From the NCBI GenBank assembly GCA_038225955.1, contig JBBRQV010000014.1:1-34773 (forward strand): a DNA stretch of 34,773 nucleotides, written 5' to 3'. A model generated the notes under the pieces. The model had not been told where the DNA came from. It saw nothing but the letters and a program-made list of their open reading frames with translations, and did not search any database. Source of the DNA: JAFDZO01 sp038225955. GTDB taxonomy: Bacteria; Bacteroidota; Ignavibacteria; Tepidaquicellales; Tepidaquicellaceae. This document shows positions 24,459-30,580 of this stretch, piece by piece (within the stretch, counting starts at the first letter, position 1; every line of letters starts with the position of its first letter). The translations under genes were made by a program, and so were the position numbers.

Positions 24459-25534
24459 TTGAAAACACTCTGGCTCTTTCTTTTATTTTTCCTCATTTCT
24501 TTTCCACGATTAAGTTTTTCGCAAACTCCTGACTCATATCAGGGAGCAATCTCACAGCTTTATTTTGAGCGGCAACCTAACCCAAAATCCGAAGCAATGG
24601 GCAGAGGGCTTGTCGCTAATTACGATTCTGAATTTGGTTCGTATTACAATCCTGCATTAACAAGTCTGGGCAGCGGAGTAAATTTTAATCTTTCGCATGC
24701 ATTCCTTTACCATCGAAATACTGATTATGATTACATAGGCATCGGCTATGCTGATAAAAAATTTGGCTCATTTTCAATCAGCAGGTATAATTGGGCAATT
24801 GGAGTTAATGAAAGCGGCAGTTATTCCTCTCACAATTCAATTCACACTTTAAATTATTCGAGGGAATTAGCTGAAGGTTTTTATGCAGGCGCAAACATAG
24901 AGCTTGTTCACATGGGATACTTACTAAATTACAGTAGCCTTCAGGTTGGCTCGGAAGGAACATACGACCAAAAATCTTCCGATGCTTTCACAATGGATAT
25001 TGGAATCCTGAAAAAATTTGATGAAAGTGATGCCTCAGATAAAAATATTTTGAAAACTTTCCAAATTGGGCAGCAGTTTATAATCTTACAGGCGCAAAGA
25101 TTGCTAATAAAAATTATGATGACACTTATGAAAGACTTCCCGTTATTTTCAGGGCGGGTATCAGTTATCATGTAAAACAGATGGATAATAAAAAGCAGTT
25201 TTACTCCTCTGCTATTGAGTCGTTCACTCATTTTGAGTTTGAGAATAATTTAAATGGCAAGGTTAACCCGGAAATAAAAATTGGTGAGGAATTAATTATT
25301 GCAGATTTTCTAATACTTCGCTCGGGAATAGTAAGTGACGGATATTCAGCTTCAGGCAGAGATACTGATTTGCAAGTTACATTTGGGGCAGGTTTGAAAA
25401 TAGGACTTAATAAATTTTTCAAAACAGAGAAAAATATAAATTTAATTCTGGATTACGCAGGCACGCCGCCAACAACGGATAACTCAAATAATCATTTCGA
25501 TATTCTGAGTTTGAAAGTAAATTATACTCCATAA
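24459..25534 (+). pseudogene. outer-membrane beta-barrel paralog 2, broken by one frameshift
   Basis: A gene of the same family, starting TTG AAA ACA CTC TGG where paralogs 3 and 4 start ATG AAA. It has a signal peptide (residues 1-22, to LSFSQ), then MGRGLVANYDSEFGSYYNPALTSLGSG, and it is closest to paralog 3. The frame breaks at GGG 25068-25070. Reading on in the original frame gives an unrelated tail and stop at 25175, while the next frame from GCA 25070 continues the family sequence (AAVYNLTGAK, then NYDDTYERLPVIF, then SFTHFEFENNLNG) to a stop at 25532-25534. Restoring one G at this site gives a full-length paralog of about 358 aa. It is a true pseudogene, a recent loss, or a sequencing or assembly error. 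Confidence 0.85.
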
Positions 25535-25571
25535 TAATACTTTCAGTAAATTTTAAAACTAAAATTTCCCT

Positions 25572-26666
25572 ATGAAAACCATCTGGCTTATTATTTTTGT
25601 TATTATCGTTTCTTTCACCTCTTCAATTGGGTTCCCACAAAGCTTAGATTCTTATCGCGGGGCTATCTCACAACTTTATTTGGACAAACAGCCCGATCCC
25701 AAATCTGAGGGAATGGGAAGGGGTCTTGTTGCAAATAATGAAAGCGATTTTGGCTCATATTATAATCCTGCTTTGACAAGTTTGGGCAGCGGAGTAAATT
25801 TTAACTATTCTCATACATTTCTATTTATAAAAGAGACTCACTATAATTATTACAGTATAGGGTATAGTAATAAAAAGCTTGGAGCATTTTCCTTTAGTGA
25901 TTATAGCTGGGAAAACATTATAATTACGAGACAAACACGAAAATATACTAATAGTATAAGTACTTTAAACTACTCCCGTGAATTATTTCAAAATTTTTAT
26001 GCAGGTGTCAATCTTGAATTTGTACACATGGGCTATTTGAGGAATTACAATGGCCGCACTTATTCTCCGGAGTGGGAGAATGGGTTCATTCAAAATCCAT
26101 CGGATGCAGTTACTTTAGATATAGGAGTTTTAAAAAAATTTAATATGGAGAGCTCCTCCGATAAGAGTGTAAAGAAAACTTTTGAATTGGGTGCAGCTAT
26201 ATACAATTTTGCAGATCAAAAAATTTCTGATAACAATTACAAAGATGTTTATGAACGGCTCCCTGTAATATTAAGAGGTGGAATAAGTTTTACTATAAAT
26301 GTAACTGATGGAAGCAGCAGTATTAATTCATCCCAATTTCAATCTTTTTCTCATTTTGAATTTGAAAATGTTTTGAATGACGATGGGCCTTCGGTTTTTA
26401 AAGTCGGTGAGGAATTAATACTTTCTAATTTTCTCATTTTGAGATGCGGTATAGTGGATAAAGGCAGATATGAATATTCAAATGAATTATCAAAAACTGA
26501 ATTTACCTTTGGCGCAGGTTTTAAAGCAGGATTCAATAAGTTTCTTACTTCAAAAGACCAATTAACTTTTATTCTGGATTACTCAGGAATGCCTCCAACA
26601 ACAAAATTAACGAATATAGCAAATGATTTTATACTTTGGAGTTTAAAAGTTAATTACATTCCTTGA
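25572..26666 (+). CDS. outer-membrane beta-barrel, YNPAL family, paralog 3
   Basis: A 364-aa outer-membrane protein beginning MKTIWLIIFVIIVSF, with a signal peptide ending near GFPQ. It keeps the family signature (SQLYLDKQPDPKSEGMGRGLVANNESDFGSYYNPALTS) and the later blocks LNYSRELFQNFYAGVNLEFVHMGYL, VTLDIGVLKKF and LSLKVNYIP-like C-terminal strand. It is the intact gene most similar to frameshifted paralog 2, 37 bp upstream, so the two are probably a recent tandem duplication. A terminator follows, ending this transcription unit before paralog 4. Function unknown; transport of hydrophobic solutes or a role in surface-protein secretion are the family-level options. Confidence 0.78.
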   Translation: MKTIWLIIFVIIVSFTSSIGFPQSLDSYRGAISQLYLDKQPDPKSEGMGRGLVANNESDFGSYYNPALTSLGSGVNFNYSHTFLFIKETHYNYYSIGYSNKKLGAFSFSDYSWENIIITRQTRKYTNSISTLNYSRELFQNFYAGVNLEFVHMGYLRNYNGRTYSPEWENGFIQNPSDAVTLDIGVLKKFNMESSSDKSVKKTFELGAAIYNFADQKISDNNYKDVYERLPVILRGGISFTINVTDGSSSINSSQFQSFSHFEFENVLNDDGPSVFKVGEELILSNFLILRCGIVDKGRYEYSNELSKTEFTFGAGFKAGFNKFLTSKDQLTFILDYSGMPPTTKLTNIANDFILWSLKVNYIP

Positions 26667-26670
26667 ATTT

Positions 26671-26708
26671 TCTCCCTATTACTACTAATAGGGAAGAATT
26701 GTTTTTTA
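26671..26708 (+). terminator. rho-independent terminator after paralog 3
   Basis: The stem TCTCCCTATTA/TAATAGGGAAGA (one-base bulge) with loop CTAC lies 4 bp after the stop codon and is followed by TTGTTTTTTATTT. Confidence 0.8.
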
Positions 26709-26843
26709 TTTATAATCTTGTTTATTATATTGTGTGAAATACATTTGGAATACAAATACATTTAACAAAATCCGTCAAAAATTTATCACTGACGAGTTTT
26801 TAAACATTGAGTTGTTGTTTTTTCAATATAGTCGGAAACAAAA

Positions 26844-26865
26844 TCCGACCATTTTCCAACCATTA
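26844..26865 (+). repeat. 11-bp direct-repeat element R1
   Basis: TCCGACCATTT followed directly by TCCAACCATTA, two degenerate copies of one 11-bp unit, 26 bp before the start of paralog 4. An inverted half-site GTCGGA lies just upstream at 26831-26836. Confidence 0.65.
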
Positions 26866-26891
26866 CAAGAATTTTAATCAAAAAATAATTA

Positions 26892-28031
26892 ATGAAAAAA
26901 ATCTGGCTTTTACTCTTTATTTTAACTTCGGGTATTTCCTATTCTCAAACGAACTACGATGGATTTATGGAGGAGCTTTATGTGGGAAGGCAGCCAAGTC
27001 CTCGAGCAGAAGCTATGGGCAGGGGACTTGCGGCGGATAATCAAAACGATTTCGGCTCGTACTACAATCCCGCGCTTACAAGCAACGGCGAAGGATTGAA
27101 AATTAATACCTCTTTTTCAAATAAATATTATTATGCCGATAAAGCTTATTGGAATTATTTCGGCGCAACATATAAGCTGAAAAATATCGGGAGCTTTGGA
27201 CTAAGCAATTATCATTTTAATTATGGATACGAACTTCCTATCACGACTGCCGCAAATCCTGAAGGTGATGGCAGTACTTACCAGATTCATTATGACATGA
27301 CTTCATTAAATTACTCGAGAGAAATTGCAAAAGATTTTTCTGCCGGAATAAATATCACTGCTATAAATCATCACAATGAAACATCGCTTATTACAGTTGA
27401 TAAAAATATGGCGTATACTTTTGATTTAGGAGTGTTGAAAAAGTTTTCATTGCCTTCTTTTTCAAATGCTAATTTATCACACAGTATAAATATAGGCAGC
27501 TCAATATATAATATTACAGGAGCAAAATTTGTTTTCATTTCTAATGAATTTGGAACCGGTCTTGTATCATCTGACGCATTACTTCCATCAATTTTCAGAG
27601 GAGCTGTAGGATATAATTTCAATGCTAAGGGAAATGTTTTCGGCAGAACAGGAAATACGTTTTCAATAATTTCAAATTTTGAATATGAGAAAATTCTGAA
27701 CACTGCAAAGTATGAAACATATAAAGCGGGAGCTGAATTTAAATTATTTGATATTCTCGGGCTGAGATTAGGATGGCTTTCAAGAAATACAAATTCTACG
27801 CGCTCAGTATTCTCTTATAACTTAGGTGAGTTTACTCAGTTCAAATATGGAGCCGGAGTAAAAATCCCTTTGGATTTAATCTTTAAGATGAGCACTCCTC
27901 TTTCTGTAACAGTCGATTATGTAAATTTAAAACAGCCGCAAAGGATAGATTATATGATTGGTAGTGAACAGCAGGAGTACAAAAGATATAATACTTTGGG
28001 TATTAGTTTGAACTGGGTGCCGGGTATGTAA
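26892..28031 (+). CDS. outer-membrane beta-barrel, YNPAL family, paralog 4
   Basis: A 379-aa outer-membrane protein beginning MKKIWLLLFILTSGISYSQ, a clean signal peptide. Family signature: MEELYVGRQPSPRAEAMGRGLAADNQNDFGSYYNPALTS; later blocks LNYSREIAKDFSAGINITAINH, TFDLGVLKKFS and GISLNWVPG. Its middle and C-terminal parts (LSHSINIGSSIYNITGAK, then FKYGAGVKIPLD, then VTVDYVNLKQPQR) are nearer to paralog 1 than to 2 and 3. It is separated from paralog 3 by a terminator and by repeat element R1, so it is probably transcribed on its own. Repeat elements R2-R5 follow directly after it. Confidence 0.78.
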   Translation: MKKIWLLLFILTSGISYSQTNYDGFMEELYVGRQPSPRAEAMGRGLAADNQNDFGSYYNPALTSNGEGLKINTSFSNKYYYADKAYWNYFGATYKLKNIGSFGLSNYHFNYGYELPITTAANPEGDGSTYQIHYDMTSLNYSREIAKDFSAGINITAINHHNETSLITVDKNMAYTFDLGVLKKFSLPSFSNANLSHSINIGSSIYNITGAKFVFISNEFGTGLVSSDALLPSIFRGAVGYNFNAKGNVFGRTGNTFSIISNFEYEKILNTAKYETYKAGAEFKLFDILGLRLGWLSRNTNSTRSVFSYNLGEFTQFKYGAGVKIPLDLIFKMSTPLSVTVDYVNLKQPQRIDYMIGSEQQEYKRYNTLGISLNWVPGM

Positions 28032-28236
28032 AAAATAAAATCCGACCATTTCCCTACCAATTGAGAGTTATGAATTATGAGTCCGTAGTGGAGGAATAAG
28101 AATCCGACCATTTTCCGACCACTTTTAAATAGCAAAATTGTGAGATATCGAAATGGTGAAAATAAAATGCGACAATAATGCGACTATTTTCACTCCGTCC
28201 CAATTCGTGGCGGCGAACTGTATGGGGCGGACCACT

Positions 28237-28264
28237 TGTCTCCCAAACGGGGGTTTGGGAGACA
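28237..28264. repeat. GC-rich palindrome, CCCAAAC/GTTTGGG core (second copy)
   Basis: A perfect 12-bp inverted repeat TGTCTCCCAAAC/GTTTGGGAGACA with loop GGGG. It shares its core and flanks with the palindrome at 13262-13288, which indicates a small dispersed repeat family. Confidence 0.75.
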
Positions 28265-28321
28265 GAATATTGAAGGGAAGAGAAGACCAAATAAAATCCG
28301 ACTATTTCCCGCCCAAAATAA

Positions 28322-28349
28322 TAATTCATAATTCATAATTCATAATTGG
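28322..28349 (+). repeat. heptamer tandem repeat (TAATTCA)3 plus a partial unit
   Basis: Units at 28322-28328, 28329-28335 and 28336-28342 are identical TAATTCA, followed by TAATTGG. Inverted copies of the same word (TGAATTA) occur near R3 (28071-28077), and a partial one is next to R6 (about 29157-29164), so this repeat travels with the 11-bp elements. Confidence 0.75.
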
Positions 28350-28455
28350 TAAGTCTATTTTGCAGAAATCCATCAAAAATTCATCATTGAAAACAAATTT
28401 TCTCTGCAAAAAAGTTTAGTATAGATAAGCGTTATATTTTCTTGCAAATAATCCC

Positions 28456-28486
28456 TTGCTATTTAAAACAATTTAAGCCATATTTG
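28456..28486 (+). promoter_or_regulatory. candidate lexA promoter
   Basis: TTG at 28456-28458, a 20-bp spacer and CATATTTG at 28479-28486 fit the Bacteroidota promoter with one mismatch. The start would fall near 28493, 25 nt before the lexA ATG. I could not find a convincing palindromic LexA operator overlapping it. Confidence 0.45.
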
Positions 28487-28517
28487 TTTAAGGTTAATTA
28501 AATAAAGTATATAATAT

Positions 28518-29141
28518 ATGGCACGAGCAAAAAAACTAACAGAAAAGCAGGATTTAATCCTGAACTTCATAGAGAAGTTCTCTATTGATAATCCTTTTCC
28601 ACCGACACTGAAGGAAATTGCCGAGGAGTTTAAGATTACTTTAGGCACAGTGCAGGACCACGTTTTTGCTATCGAGAAGAAAGGCTTTATTAAAAGATAT
28701 CCCGATGTTGCTCGCGGATTTAAAGTTACGCGTCCCGGCGATAATAAAATGCAGGATATGGCAGATATGATTCCGATTTACGGAAGCGTTGCTGCAGGCG
28801 ATCCGATTTTTGCTATGGAAAATATCCAGGGATATGTTACGATGGAAAAAAATAGAGCAGGACATAAAATCCACTTTGCTCTAAGAATAAAAGGCGAGAG
28901 TATGAAAGATGCCGGGATTTATGACGGCGATATCGTGATTGTAAGAAAACAGGAAGACGCAGATAACGGAGACGTTGTGATTGCTTTACTTGACGATGAA
29001 GCAACATGTAAGACATTAAAGAAAACAAAAATAAAAGCTTACTTAGAAGCTGCTAACCCAAGATACAAAGCAATTATGAACAGACCTTTTGATATTATAG
29101 GTAAGGTAATAGAGTTGAGAAGGGGATTTTCCGTAGCCTAA
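28518..29141 (+). CDS. lexA: LexA SOS repressor
   Basis: A 207-aa protein of normal LexA length. The N-terminal winged helix-turn-helix (about 1-70) reads LTEKQDLILNFIEKF, then PPTLKEIAEEFKITLGTVQDHVFAIEKKGFIKR. The C-terminal S24 peptidase domain carries the self-cleavage site in GSVAAGDP (A93-G94), the catalytic serine in KGESM (S128) and the catalytic lysine K165 in EATCKTLKK. All parts needed for RecA-stimulated autocleavage are present, so it should repress DNA-damage genes. The recognition helix differs from proteobacterial LexA, as expected for this phylum, so its operator cannot be assumed to be CTGT-N8-ACAG. It is flanked on both sides by the 11-bp repeat elements. Confidence 0.95.
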   Translation: MARAKKLTEKQDLILNFIEKFSIDNPFPPTLKEIAEEFKITLGTVQDHVFAIEKKGFIKRYPDVARGFKVTRPGDNKMQDMADMIPIYGSVAAGDPIFAMENIQGYVTMEKNRAGHKIHFALRIKGESMKDAGIYDGDIVIVRKQEDADNGDVVIALLDDEATCKTLKKTKIKAYLEAANPRYKAIMNRPFDIIGKVIELRRGFSVA

Positions 29142-29178
29142 TTTGAATTATAAAATTATGAATTGAGAACTTTAAGAA

Positions 29179-29200
29179 TCCGACTATTTCCCGACCAAAC
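29179..29200 (+). repeat. 11-bp direct-repeat element R6
   Basis: TCCGACTATTT followed by CCCGACCAAAC, 37 bp after the lexA stop, preceded by AAGAA as in R3. An ATTATGAATT word lies just upstream. Confidence 0.65.
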
Positions 29201-29251
29201 TAATAAAAGTCTTTAGTGAGATTTTGTGTTTTAGAGTTTTTGTGGCAAAAA

Positions 29252-30544
29252 TTACAAGCCAACTCTCTTAAAAATAAAATCTATATTCTTCTTCGATTTT
29301 GAATAATCGAAAATATCTGTAAGTTCTTTATCAGTTAAATATTTTTTTACTTCTGAATCGTTCTTTAATAATTCATAAAAACTGATTTTTTCTCTCCAGC
29401 ATTTCATTGCTACATCCTGAACAATTTTATACGCAGTTTCTCTCTTCATTTTTTTATCAATCAACTTCAATAAAACTGTCTGAGAAAAAATTAAACCATT
29501 AGTAAGGTTTAAATTCTTTTTAATATTCTCTTCGTAAATAACTATATTATCAACAATTTGTTTGAATTGATATAGTATGTAATCCGTTAAAATAGTTGAA
29601 TCAGGTACAACAATCCTTTCCACAGATGAGTGACTTATATCCCTTTCATGCCATAGTGCAATATTTTCCATTGAAGCCATAGCGTTTCCGCGAAGCACTC
29701 TGGCCATTCCGGAAAGTCGTTCGCATGTAATCGGATTCTTTTTGTGCGGCATAGCAGATGAACCCTTCTGGCCTTTTGAAAATGACTCTTCAAGCTCAAG
29801 AGTTTCTGTTTTCTGAAGATGTCTTATTTCCGTTGTGAACTTTTCAATCGAGCAGCCAATAAGCGCAAGAGTGTTCATATACTCAGCATGCCTGTCTCTC
29901 TGCAAAATTTGAGTAGATATTTTCGTAGTCTTTAGTCCGAGCTTTTTACAAACATATGCTTCTACTTTAGGTGAAAGGTGTTCGTAGGTTCCAACCGCTC
30001 CTGAAATTTGCCCGACTGAAATAATATCAATTGCTCGTTTCATTCTATCAATGCTGCGGTTTATCTCATCGTACCATAAGGCAAACTTAAGCCCGAGAGT
30101 AATCGGCTCTGCGTGCACACCATGTGTTCTTCCAATCTGTGTAAGATACTTGTACTTCTTTGCTTTTTTCTTTAAGCTTTCTCTTACATCAATTAAATCT
30201 TTAAGAATAATTTCGCCTGCCATTTTCATCTGAACGGAAAGGCAAGTATCCACAACATCCGAGCTTGTCATTCCCATGTGAATGAAACGCGAATCCATGC
30301 CGACATATTCGGCAACGTTAGTAAGAAAAGCAATTACATCATGCTTAACTTTCTCCTCTATGCGGAGGACTTTTTGAGTATTGAACTTTGCTTTTGCTCT
30401 TATGTTTTGAACTGCCTTTTTAGGAATGATACCAAGATTTGCCTGCGCTTCACACGCTAGAATTTCTATATCAAGCCAGATTTTAAAACGGGCTTCATCA
30501 GACCATATATCACTGACCTGTTTTCTTGAGTAACGCGGAATCAT
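29252..30544 (-). CDS. purB: adenylosuccinate lyase
   Basis: A 430-aa member of the fumarase/aspartase superfamily. It catalyses two steps of purine synthesis: SAICAR to AICAR plus fumarate, and adenylosuccinate to AMP plus fumarate. The N-terminus MIPRYSRKQVSDIWSDEARF is typical of PurB. Conserved regions are MTSSDVVDT (about 92-100), GRTHGVHAEP (138-147, with H141) and the superfamily signature GSSAMPHKKNP (261-271), whose serine is the catalytic base. Length and motifs indicate a complete enzyme. It lies 36 bp downstream of the PDZ-phosphatase gene on the same strand, with no terminator between them, so it may be cotranscribed with the two phosphatases. Confidence 0.95.
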   Translation of the reverse strand: MIPRYSRKQVSDIWSDEARFKIWLDIEILACEAQANLGIIPKKAVQNIRAKAKFNTQKVLRIEEKVKHDVIAFLTNVAEYVGMDSRFIHMGMTSSDVVDTCLSVQMKMAGEIILKDLIDVRESLKKKAKKYKYLTQIGRTHGVHAEPITLGLKFALWYDEINRSIDRMKRAIDIISVGQISGAVGTYEHLSPKVEAYVCKKLGLKTTKISTQILQRDRHAEYMNTLALIGCSIEKFTTEIRHLQKTETLELEESFSKGQKGSSAMPHKKNPITCERLSGMARVLRGNAMASMENIALWHERDISHSSVERIVVPDSTILTDYILYQFKQIVDNIVIYEENIKKNLNLTNGLIFSQTVLLKLIDKKMKRETAYKIVQDVAMKCWREKISFYELLKNDSEVKKYLTDKELTDIFDYSKSKKNIDFIFKRVGL

Positions 30545-30580
30545 AAATTATTGAGAGAGATTTTATAACTATGTGTTAGC

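Larger units (their letters stand above)
28032..28350 (+). repeat. repeat-rich intergenic region with elements R2-R5
   Basis: There is no gene between paralog 4 and lexA (485 bp). This part holds four copies of the 11-bp direct-repeat dimer: R2 at 28041-28062, R3 at 28103-28124 (TCCGACCATTT + TCCGACCACTT), R4 at 28168-28189 (TGCGACAATAA + TGCGACTATTT) and R5 at 28297-28318 (TCCGACTATTT + CCCGCCCAAAA). All read on the plus strand, and most are preceded by AATAAA or AATAAG. Between them lie a GC-rich stretch and palindrome (28192-28264), and a heptamer run follows R5. Origin unknown. Confidence 0.7.

Noticed and set aside
24459..25534. Programmed frameshift in outer-membrane paralog 2
   Set aside because: No slippery heptamer, SD-like stimulator or downstream structure is evident at the GGG, and paralogs 1, 3 and 4 are read in one frame, so mutation or read error is simpler.
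23140..28031. Type IX secretion locus
   Set aside because: The barrels share only general features with PorV/PorQ, and no other T9SS component (GldK-N, SprA, PorU) is in the window.
28075..28338. Small open frames on both strands inside the repeat region (for example 28153-28338 + and 28075-28329 -)
   Set aside because: They consist of translated repeat elements (the 11-bp units give recurring residues such as VGKWSD on the minus strand), so they are more likely by-products of the repeats than genes.
28322..28349. Possible CRISPR or minisatellite array
   Set aside because: The unit is only 7 bp, three copies, with no spacers and no cas genes.
28340..28517. LexA operator upstream of lexA
   Set aside because: I looked for a palindrome of the GAAC-N4-GTTC or CTGT-N8-ACAG type and for any clear dyad at the candidate promoter and found none that I can support; the 11-bp elements are direct, not inverted, repeats.
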